Origin: Zingiber officinale
Taxonomy: Eukaryota; Streptophyta; Magnoliopsida; Zingiberales; Zingiberaceae
NCBI RefSeq assembly: GCF_018446385.1
Contig: NW_024589898.1
Coordinates: 806,001-870,000, forward strand
Length of the DNA stretch: 64,000 nt
Direction: 5' to 3'
A program made the position numbers and the translations under genes. The notes under the pieces were generated by a model. That model saw only the letters and a list, made by a program, of their open reading frames with translations, made no database searches and was not told where the DNA came from. The stretch's first letter is position 1. Each line of letters begins with the position of its first letter. This document shows, piece after piece, positions 34,453 to 46,705 of this stretch.

Positions 34453-36694
34453 ATGGATTGTCTCGATGGCCCTGCACGTCTCATGATTGTTTCCGATCTT
34501 GATCACACCATGGTACAGTATATAATCAACCTATTGGCAATGTAATTTAGAACTTTATCATTCTGCTGCTACCAGAGTTGAATGAATTTGTGCTTGCAGG
34601 TTGATCATCATGACTCAGAGAACACATCATTGCTTAGGTTCAATGCTCTGTGGGAGTCACTTTATCGCCATGATTCTCTCCTGGTTTTCTCAACTGGGAG
34701 GTCGCCTACACTTTACAAACAGCTGAGGAAGGAAAAACCAATGTTGACTCCTGATATAACAATCATGTCTGTTGGCTCTGAGATCACTTATGGCAATTTG
34801 ATGGTGCCTGACAATGGTTGGGTAGATCTTCTCAATCAAAATTGGGATAAGAGCGTCATTCTTGAAGAAACATCCAAGTTTCCCCAGCTGACTGCTCAGG
34901 TGATCTTCAAAATTTTCATTGTGACATTAATTATTGCCATTCTGCTGTGCATGAATTACACAGATGATAGGTCCTCTTTCATATGCTGTATCATGCAGGC
35001 TGCAACTGAGCAGCGACCACACAAGATTAGCTATTATGTTGACAAGGAGCATGCTCAGGAAGTAATAAGGTCTCTTTCAGATGCTTTCCAGAGACGTGGG
35101 GTAAGATTAGCAACTACAATTTGGTTTTGAATGCTTTTTCTCTTGTAACTAATCTAACCAGATCATGCTTCTATCGGATTTACTGTCCCTTTTCATACAT
35201 TTTCAAACAGCTAGATGTAAAAATAATCTACAGTGGAGGTATGGATCTTGATATATTGCCACAAGGTGCTGGCAAGGGCCAAGCTCTTGCTTATTTGCTC
35301 TCAAAGTTCAAGGCTGAAAGCAAACTACCTGTTAATACACTTGTCTGTGGTGATTCTGGGAATGATGCAGAGCTGTTCAGCATTCCAGATGTTTATGGTG
35401 TCATGGTGAGTTTTATAATAAAAATCCATGAATTACTTTGCATGTTGGTAGTGTACTTAGTTAAACTTTTTTTTTTTTTTTTTGCCTTCTTGAATTTCAG
35501 GTCAGCAATGCCCAGGAGGAATTACTGCAGTGGCATGCTGAAAACGCAAAAGATAACAAGAAGATAATTCATGCAACCCAAAGATGTGCAGCTGGTATTA
35601 TTGAAGCTATTGGCCATTTTGGGCTTGGTCCTAATGCATCTCCAAGAGATGGTTTGGATCTCTTATCTTGCAAGACAGATAACAGTACCCCAGCAAACAT
35701 AGTAGTAAATTTTTTTATTGCATATGAAAGGTGGCTCCGAGCTGAAGTGGAAAAATCTGAATCTTTCATCCAAAGTTTGAAGGGCATACTTGTAAGCACA
35801 TCTTCCATTCATCAGTTTTTACAGTTTATCTGACACAGGGGTATATGAGTTTGTCTATATAAACTTTATGATCTTTAAGATATTCTAGTTTTAACTTATC
35901 TTTCAAAAAGATAGCTGGAGAAGAATTACAAAATTCTTGCAAATTGACATCTAAAACTCATCTTCTTTTCATCTCCAAGAAAAAAAGAGGATAATATTTA
36001 ATACTGCAATGATTTTGTGCATAAACATCAATGTAATTCTTTCTAATTTACATGACACATGGATACATTTTGAGTTCATATGTGCTGATTAGTTCTTTTA
36101 TTTGTCTGGTAGGAACCAACTGGAGTTGCTGTTCATGCTTCCGGAGTTGAACATTCTCTTCATGAATGCATAGAATTACTGGGACCATGCTATGGTGATA
36201 AGCAAGGAAAAGTTTTCCGAGTGTGGCTGGATAGAGTTTTTGCTTCAAAAATTGGATCGGATGTGTGGCTGGTAAAGTTTGATAAGCGGGAACTAACTGG
36301 TGAGTGTTTAAATTCAACTAATATAGCCATTTCTGCCTTCCATTTATTCTCCAGTGTCAATTTTACCGATAATGTTTCTTCTCATTTAGAGCAAATGTTT
36401 TATCCCAGTTTTCTTTGTTATTTGTTTCCCCCTTGTTCCCCATTTTGATAATTTTCCTTCACATATATATATTCTACAGATGATGGACAAAATTGTTGTC
36501 TAACCACTGTTCTACTGTACTCCAAGGTAAGTGAAAATACCATTGTTGCCCAAATATCTTTGTAGCTTCATTTTCTGTACCTGAAATTTGTCATTTCTCA
36601 GCATGGGAACCCTGGTAGCTTCAGCTTAGTTCATCTCCATCAGACTTGGCTTGAAGGATTTGCAGCAAAAACTCAAAGTCCTAGATTATTCTAA
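34453..36694 (+). CDS. SPP: Sucrose-phosphate phosphatase (sucrose-6-phosphatase)
   Basis: Eight coding exons: 34453-34512, 34600-34899, 34999-35100, 35211-35405, 35501-35791, 36113-36299, 36480-36526 and 36602-36694. The CDS is 1275 nt, 424 residues, the usual SPP length. It removes phosphate from sucrose-6-phosphate, the last step of cytosolic sucrose synthesis after SPS. HAD motifs are all present: DLDHTM with nucleophile Asp15 and Asp17, STGRS at 51-55, Lys176 in GAGKGQ, and GDSGND at 201-206 for magnesium. The C-terminal S6PP domain ends in [11 protein letters not shown]. The start is chosen because the ATG lies just behind a splice acceptor (34448) and begins the family-typical [17 protein letters not shown]. 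The gene looks intact. The leader probably contains an intron from about 33090 to 34448. Confidence 0.96.
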
Positions 36695-37876
36695 TTCATA
36701 ATTTTCCGATTATAGAATATGGCTATTGATATCTTTTCGAGTTCCTGTGTTCAACCAGTGCTTTTGTACCAAGGCTACCAAATACACTTGGCCTGAGAGT
36801 ATCATTATCAATAATACCATTGCAAAACTACATTTGCCAGCACTAATTTCAAGCAAAATGAAAATAATGGCAACGGTGTTTTCTTGGCCCATTGCAACAC
36901 TTTTGCATATGGAATTTTGTTCAGTGACCAGTGATTATCTTGCAATTCAAACAAGATTTAGTGAAGCTGATGATCATTGATTTTTTTGTGGGTATTGCCA
37001 ATATTATATCGCTTCTGGTATGGTGTGATCAAAGTGGGTTCAGATCATCTCGAACCTTTTTTTTTTCAAGCTTTCGCACTTCCACCTAGTCAAGATGAAT
37101 GTTGAAACTTGAAAGGATGAAGTTACATGAGCGTGCAGTGAACATCTTGGGCCATATCCCTTGGACCTTCCTGCTTGTTGAAGTCTTCTTTTGTTTCGTA
37201 ACTCATTCATGTAGATCCATAAGATGCTTTACTCTAGTGCAATGGACAGGCTTTAAGACTTGTTTACTCAAGTCGCATTAAGAGGAGAGGAGAGGAAAAT
37301 ATGAATTTTGAGGCCATTTATTTACTTGAAAATTTGATGGCGCTAAACAAAGAGCAAGATATGTCCAGCGACAATGGGTTTAGGGACAACAATAACTTGG
37401 GATTGTTCTTAGATTGTCAACCTGTACAAAGAAGCATAAAGAACTTAATAGTGTCCTCTCGGGACGATGTGATAGTTGAGACATGGAGTGTTGTCATATG
37501 AAGTATTGGAATCGAACTTGGCGCATTCGAGTATGACTTTCCTTATGTTTTGGCCATCTGCTCTAATGACTATTAATCATCCGTAATTTATCTTCTTCAT
37601 ATTAGCCTAAAGGCAGATTGACGGAGACTTTAGAATTGAGCGAATCACCTTTTGTCACTTGAAGAACTTAATCGTGGAAGCTATTTGGAGCAGCTGTTTG
37701 CTCTATTGGTATGATTTAACAATTGCTAAAGAGTTCCTAAAGTTATTACTTATGGCACTGTCTTAATTTTTTCCGTTCTCTTTAACGAAGTATGCCATTT
37801 AGAACTAGCCTTTTTTACCGAGTAAGCTTCAGAATGTTTTATAGTCGGGTCACAACAGATTAAGTAGTATTCTATC
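36695..37876. other. Intergenic DNA downstream of SPP
   Basis: Includes the SPP 3' UTR. Short ORFs on both strands show no recognised domain. Nothing else supported. Confidence 0.6.
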
Positions 37877-38748
37877 TTATCCTGTCCGAGAGTGAGTCGA
37901 CAGATGTTATGGAGGTGGTACTCACGTTGATTGGATGCCGACTGAAGACGACGTGGACCTCCAACAAGCTAAGCCTGTAACCACAAGTCGTTAGTGTCGA
38001 GCCGGGGAAGAGTTTCTTGGCGATGATTCTCCGATGCTCAAGTCAGCTACCGGCGGCAAACGAACGAAGTAGAGAAGAAAGGAGCAGCAGCGTAACTGTA
38101 GGTACAGTAGTGAACATAAATCCGTCGAAGCCTGAAGGTCCTTATATAGGGCTACCGGGAGGCGTGTGCACGCTTCCCAAGGTGTGCATGCTTCTCAAAG
38201 CATGCTTGGAAAGAACGTGTCAGAAAAGCGTGTCTGCCGTCATACTCAAATAGCCCGAGCATATCCCTGACTCGACAGTGGAAGCTTCCCCCATACGATT
38301 CTCTGTCCGACCATGCCGCCAACCATGTAACCTGTCAGTGACACTGGTCCCTAGGAAGATATCGCCAACTGCCCCTTTTGTCTGTTATTGGGCCGAGCGG
38401 GAGAGCCGCTCGGCCAGTTTATCATCTGGGTGATACACTGCCCGGGCCGAACGTCCGCTCGGTCAATGACCTGCTACTTGGCTCTGCCCTGCCGAGCGAG
38501 GGAGCCTTGTCTGTCGGGGTCGAGACTGCGTTCACTGATTAGCCGAGCGGGAAGGGCGCTCGGCCTTCATCCCTCCCTTCTCTGAGCTTTATGAGCATCG
38601 GAAGCTCGGTGTCTGACCAAGCTGTCGAAGTGTCGGACCGGTTGTTCTTCCTGCTGATCGGGGAGGTAGTTCGCCCGATTGGACGCCTGCCTAGGACATT
38701 GACTATTTTGACCTCCTGCCTGATAGATCACATCTTACCACCGGATCA
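37877..38748 (-). mobile_element. Solo LTR of the Tat-like family, TSD CTATC
   Basis: An 872-bp block from TTATCCTGTCCGAG to ACCACCGGATCA, matching in reverse the ends of the LTR at 17209-18091 and in direct sense 56995-57867. The 5-bp flanks CTATC at 37872-37876 and 38749-38753 are identical. A TATA-like CTTATATAGGG (plus strand; CCCTATATAAG on the element strand) lies at about 38140. No internal domain, so it is a recombination product lying between SPP and CCT. Confidence 0.92.
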
Positions 38749-39298
38749 CTATCAATTTTATGAATAAGACCATAACTTCTAAGCTTATGGGGCTCAGTTT
38801 AATTTGGTCGGGGAAACTGTGGCTCAGGCAAAACTGGACTTTGCTTCTATTCCCTCGTAGGGTAGTCTAGTTTACGATGTGATTCAACTTGAGGTGGATC
38901 AGGTGTTGATCATCTACCTGAACTGGGTGCAACTTGTCTTATTTGTGTTTGGATCAATTTGAGCTATGTGAAATAGATGCACATCAATTTGATCTGGAAT
39001 AAGTGAAAGGTCACAAGGCACACAAAAAAAAAAGAGGTGGTGAAAAAGGCTCTTGAAAAGTTGCAAAAGCTTTGAAAATGCTCTGCTCAAGATCTGGAGC
39101 ATTGCCTTTTCTTCAATCAACCACAAGCAGTGTTCATATTTCATTACTTTACACTTTGCTGCAGAATTCAGAGGTCTCTTCCTCTCCTGCTCAACTGACC
39201 GGTGAAGCTTATGGATGAGACATCAACTGTGCACCATGCCAAACTTTGGTAGAATAAAACAGAAGACCAGATAATGTTGGATTCAGAGAATACATCAG
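38749..39298. other. Intergenic DNA downstream of CCT
   Basis: Contains the probable CCT 3' UTR at its right end. Nothing else recognised. Confidence 0.6.
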
Positions 39299-42177
<2,879 letters not shown>

Positions 42178-42243
42178 TTACCGGAGTGGGAAACAAAGCG
42201 ACGGAGTCAAGGAAATAAGGCCTTTTCTTCGCTTCCTAGTTCC

Positions 42244-42280
<37 letters not shown>

Positions 42281-42464
42281 TTGCAGATTAAAAATTGGAA
42301 TTAAAACTTCCAAACGTACTGAATTATTTGGAATGTTTTATGCATATTAAAATAAATTATATTAGATGCCGACATTAAATGATAATATTAAAATATATAA
42401 TTTAAATCAATTCAAATTTTTATGCATAAAAGTAGTGAATGTGTCGGCCCGCAGGCAATCAGCC
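42178..42464. promoter_or_regulatory. Short shared upstream region of CCT and the PPR gene
   Basis: Only 287 bp separate the two divergent start codons. Both leaders and both promoters must fit here or extend into the neighbour. An (ATT)12 microsatellite sits in the middle. No TATA box can be assigned securely. Confidence 0.7.
42244..42280. repeat. (ATT)12 microsatellite
   Basis: Uninterrupted TAT/ATT trinucleotide run about 37 bp long, in the CCT-PPR intergenic space 67 bp upstream of the CCT start codon. Confidence 0.97.
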
Positions 42465-44411
42465 ATGGCGGATATCGTCGTCTTATCCTATTTTAGGCCG
42501 CCGCCTTCCCCGTCAACGGGAAGCAATGACCTCCACCACTCCATCTCCCTCCTACTCCGTCGCAACCTCTCCGTTCTCCACCTGAAACAAATCCAAGCTC
42601 AGCTCTTCCGCCGCTCCCTCCACGACGACCGCATCCTCCTCACCCAGCTCGTCTCCGGCTGCTCCTCCGCCGGAGCCCCAGCCTACGCGACGCGCCTTTT
42701 CCTCTCCCTCCCCGAACCCGACCTCGTCCTCCTCAATGCCATGCTCCGGGCTTATACCCTCAACTCTCTCCACCGCCAAGCCGTCGCCTTTTACGTTCGC
42801 GATGTCCTCGGCCGAGGCTTCGCCCCTGATCGCTTTACCTTCCCTTACGTCCTCAAGGCCTGCGCCGCGCTCAGAGATTTGAGCCTCGGACGGCAGATCC
42901 ACGGAAGCTTGGTGAAGCTTCGAGAGACGTCCGTCCATGTTATCGCGCTGAATTCGCTGGTCGACATGTACTTCAAGTGCCGCGAGAACGAAGCTGCTCG
43001 GAAGGTTTTCCAGGCTATCGAAGAACCTAATTCGACTTCTTGGAACATGTTGATGACGGGTCTTCTGAACTCTGGCGATGTCAACCATGCACGACACTTG
43101 TTCGATCAAATGCCTCGCAGAGACGTGGTTTCTTGGAACTCTCTGTTGAGTGCTTATGCCTGGGCAGGGGATATGAACACAGTTCAAGAACTATTCGATG
43201 AAATGCCTGAGAGGGATTCAGTCTCCTGGAATGTTTTGATTGCTGGATACACTGAGAATGGGCAAAATGATAAAGCATTGTCGATTTTTGAACAGATGAT
43301 CACTGCTGGATTCAGACCTGATAATGCTACATTGTTGTCTGCTGCATCTGCTTGCACTGGTGCATGCTCGGTCAGTGAGAATGTGCTCAATCATGTTATT
43401 AGCTGTTTGAAGTCTGCAAATTCGGCGTCTGTTTCAACTGCTCTGCTGAGTCTCTGTGCTAAAGTTGGCAGGGTTGATGAGGCTCGATCAGTATTTGAGC
43501 AGATTCCAGAGAAGGATCTCGTAGCATGGAATGCAATGATAGCTGCCTATGCTCAGAATCAGAGACCAGTTGAGGCAATTGAGTTGTTTAAATTGATGCA
43601 GGGATGCAGTTTGCAAGTTGGAGTCATGCCCGATAGTGTGACGATGATTAGTTTAATCAATTGTTGTGCTCAAATTGGCATCTTAAGTCTTGGTGAATGG
43701 ATTCATGCTTACATCAGGCGGAATGGAATAGAATGCAACACCATTTTAAGCACTGCTCTGATTGATATGTATGCAAACTGCGGAGACATAGACCGATCTC
43801 AACATCTGTTTTCAGATATGCCTGAGAAAGACTTGGCCACTTGGAATGCAATGATTAAGGGGCTCGCTATTCATGGGCGAGGTCTGGAGGCTCTCGAACT
43901 GTTCTCTTCTATGGAAAATCATGGGCCAGTTCCTAATGAAGTAACCTTTATTGGCCTACTGACTGCCTGCAGTCATGGAGGACTTATTGCGGAGGGACTG
44001 AAACTTCTTGAACTGTTACAGAAAAGGTATGGTCTTGTTCCGTGCATTGAGCACTATGGTAGTGTAGTTGATTTGTTAGGTCGGGCAGGAAAACTAAGTG
44101 AAGCATATGAACTCATCGAGAACATGCCTATTAAGCCTGATGTTGTTGTCTGGAGTTCCTTGTTGAGCGCATGCCAATCATATCGAAATGTCGAACTAGC
44201 AGAGAAGGCGGCACAAAAGGTTATTGAATTAGACCCAGGAAATGATAGTCACTATGTCCTTCTCTCTAATGTGTATGCCTCAAGAGGGAAATGGACAGAA
44301 GCCGCACAGGTGAGGGCACTGATGAAGGCATGCCGAGTGCAAAAGAAGCCAGGATGCAGTGCAGTGGAGTTGGACGGTGTCGTTCATGAATTCGAAGCAA
44401 GTGACCAGTGA
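42465..44411 (+). CDS. PLS-class pentatricopeptide repeat (PPR) protein, E-type as encoded
   Basis: An intronless ORF of 648 residues. It is an RNA-binding helical-repeat protein of the organelle RNA-editing class. Repeats run almost throughout, with motifs such as NSLVDMYFKC, VSWNSLLSAYAWAGDM, VSWNVLIAGYTENGQ, LVAWNAMIAAYAQN, ALIDMYANCGDI and TWNAMIKGLAIHGRG. The E region follows (VVVWSSLLSACQSYRNVELAEKAA, YVLLSNVYASRGKW). The start at 42465 is preferred over the in-frame ATG at 42366 because the upstream 33 codons are AT-rich and unlike the GC-rich 5' end of the gene. The protein stops in EFEASDQ, where relatives continue SHPRSKEIY, so it lacks the DYW domain still readable downstream. Target transcript unknown. 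GC is very high in the first 500 bases and falls steeply, as in monocot genes. Confidence 0.93.
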   Translation: MADIVVLSYFRPPPSPSTGSNDLHHSISLLLRRNLSVLHLKQIQAQLFRRSLHDDRILLTQLVSGCSSAGAPAYATRLFLSLPEPDLVLLNAMLRAYTLNSLHRQAVAFYVRDVLGRGFAPDRFTFPYVLKACAALRDLSLGRQIHGSLVKLRETSVHVIALNSLVDMYFKCRENEAARKVFQAIEEPNSTSWNMLMTGLLNSGDVNHARHLFDQMPRRDVVSWNSLLSAYAWAGDMNTVQELFDEMPERDSVSWNVLIAGYTENGQNDKALSIFEQMITAGFRPDNATLLSAASACTGACSVSENVLNHVISCLKSANSASVSTALLSLCAKVGRVDEARSVFEQIPEKDLVAWNAMIAAYAQNQRPVEAIELFKLMQGCSLQVGVMPDSVTMISLINCCAQIGILSLGEWIHAYIRRNGIECNTILSTALIDMYANCGDIDRSQHLFSDMPEKDLATWNAMIKGLAIHGRGLEALELFSSMENHGPVPNEVTFIGLLTACSHGGLIAEGLKLLELLQKRYGLVPCIEHYGSVVDLLGRAGKLSEAYELIENMPIKPDVVVWSSLLSACQSYRNVELAEKAAQKVIELDPGNDSHYVLLSNVYASRGKWTEAAQVRALMKACRVQKKPGCSAVELDGVVHEFEASDQ

Positions 44412-44760
44412 CACCCAAGATCCAAAGAGATCTACAAAGCTTGGGACAAATTGGCAAAGCATGTCAAGAAGGTTAGATATGAAGCAGACAAGGGAAAGGT
44501 TATGAGAAACCTGAATGAGAAGAACAAGGAAGAGGCTCTTCACCGACACATTGAAAAGTTGGCCTTGGATTTGCTGTAATTAGTTCAGAAGCAAGATCAC
44601 AAGTGAGAATAGTTAAGAATTTGAGAATTTGCAGTGATTGTCACAGGGCTTTGCAATTGGTATCTGAGCTTGAAAAGTCAGAAATAACAGTTTGAGACTG
44701 AACATTATTTCATCATTTCAGCACTGGGTTTTGTTTGTGCGGAGATTTTCGGTGACAGGG
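44412..44760 (+). pseudogene. Decaying DYW-domain tail of the PPR gene
   Basis: Directly after the TGA the same frame reads HPRSKEIYKAWDKLAKHVKK and RHIEKLALDLL, the E+/DYW start with the HxE region altered (relatives have RHSEKLA). One base further in frame come RIVKNLRICSDCHRALQLVS and ELEKSEITV, then FHHFSTGF and CGDF, where relatives have the DYW C-terminus. The break at SDQ/TGA fits a single TCA-to-TGA change. At least one frameshift and further stops follow. The deaminase part can no longer be made as one protein with the repeats. Confidence 0.9.
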
Positions 44761-46260
44761 AGGTTTGTGCACAAGGCTCCCTTCAAGAGAATTCATGTTT
44801 TGCAACTTGAAAGGATGGTTATTTTTTGCATGGAATTTAAAGCTTTCGGTACTCCCTTGCTGTCTTCAGCAATAGGTTGGCAAATCTTCGGCGGAGAACC
44901 GACTTTGATCAAAAAAAGAAAGAGAGGAAAAAATAGGGAAAGAAAACCCATCTACCATCTTTACTTCAAGCACAAGTGACTTCATGTTTATTAATTACCT
45001 CTTTTGTAAATCTCTTCTAACATACTGTGATATAATGTGCAGATTGATGATTATATTACTGTCTGCCCTTATGCATTCCAATACCATATTGGATGAACTG
45101 AGGTCAGTCATCCATTTACATTAACTTTTAGCCTGTGTTTTGTTCAGATTGTTTGTTGTTGGAAACTGGATATGAATAATACAAATGATCTGTAAAGTAT
45201 TTTCTGAGATAAACTCTCACAGAAAACTGATAATTTCCCTCATTAGCTTTGGCACAAGGCAAGTAGCTTAAAAAATTAGTAGAATATGGAATAGAACACA
45301 GAGGGAATCCAATTCCATAAAACAAAGGGCATATCCTTTGAGCTGAGCATCTTCTAATGTGATATTGTGGTCTCAGAAATAAAGCTAAATTAATTAATGG
45401 AAATCCGGAACCACTTTTGATCGCTTGCCATAAAGTAAACAGATACAGGGATTAAGCTTATCCTGAGATTAAGATCTAGAATAAATATTTAGTTTAACTT
45501 CTTCTTTTTACGAATTCCAGAAAAGAAATTTTAGCAATTTTTTTAGAACGTACCCTATTACTCTGAATTTAATGTATATTTTTATTTGTTGAGTTTAAAT
45601 TATGATGATTAAAGTGCTGCCTTATTTACTCCTGAGAATCTGTACCGTGTCTAAGCTTGACAGGAGAATCCTTCGCGTCTGATTTTTTTATGCCGTCTGT
45701 TTTATTCGGGAAAAAGGCATTTTATTTTAAACAATATCAAAGAGGCCCCCCTTATCTTAAAATTACTCTTTTCATCCTTCTTTTTGTAAAACTTTTAAAT
45801 AATATTTGATTAGTTTTAACTTTTAATTAAATTATAATATTTTTTTATTAATATGTGATCCTTCTAAGTATATTTCCATTTTTCCCCCTCATACTTTTGA
45901 TTAAATTTTTCCCAAAAATATGGGATTTTTTTCTTAGTTTGCCCTGAATTTAGCTTAATTTTCAACATGCCCTCCGATGTTTCAAATTTTGACATACCGC
46001 TTGAAGGCTTTCAAAATCTCATCCTAATTATTAACATTTTTATTAATATTTTTTTTTACAAGTGAGTGGTTAAGAGATGTGAAACAACTATTTAATAAAA
46101 TATTTTTGGTGAGCAGGGGTGAATAATAAAATCTCTGTATGAAATTTGAGAATTTTAAAACTATGAGGGATGTATTTATAAAAACATAAAATCTAGATTA
46201 AAACTTCCCTCATTATTTAAATCATCAATAGCATATAGGCATAGTTGATTTGTTATTAAC
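44761..46260. other. Intergenic DNA between the PPR and AAPT genes
   Basis: AT-rich, no ORF with a recognised domain, no clear transposon. Confidence 0.6.
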
Positions 46261-46705
46261 CATTCTTTACGTTCCATCACCTCGCTCGTTGTTGTCGCAG
46301 CGTCGTTCCCGATCTTTCTGTCGCGCCCTTTGCTAGGGCGCCGCCGCCATCAGGGAAGCAGAAGAAAGGCGAAAGGTCGAAGCTTCGCCGCTCTTCGTCA
46401 ACATCCCTACTCGCCTGATCTGATCCCGGTGTATAAATTTCTACCTTTCTCTTCTTCACCCCTGCTGTTCATCTCGTCTTCTATTTCTGTCTGCGTTCGT
46501 TGGTTATTGTTTTTTTCTGCTCCCATTTTGGGTACGATTTCGCTTGGCTACGCCTTTTCAAGGGATTGCGAAAAAGTTGGGAGCTTGGGTTGAATCGCCT
46601 GCTATTTGATTTTTTTTTAATATTGTTTGAGGATTTGGGATTGCTACGATCTTCGTACCGTTTGTCGTTTGATAATAATTTTCTCGTGCGCGGTGAATAT
46701 GACAG
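46261..46705 (+). promoter_or_regulatory. Probable 5' UTR exon and leader intron of AAPT
   Basis: A GC-rich stretch at about 46290-46428 with a donor-like GGTGTATAAA at about 46428. An AT/T-rich segment follows, ending GACAG directly before the start codon at 46706. This looks like a leader intron whose acceptor abuts the ATG. Confidence 0.6.

Noticed and set aside
42366-42464. Upstream in-frame ATG of the PPR gene
   Set aside because: The extra 33 codons are AT-rich, unlike the adjacent coding sequence, and family members begin near the later Met.
42552-43187. 211-codon ORF opposite the PPR gene
   Set aside because: Shadow of strong GC3 bias in the PPR coding strand. No domain.
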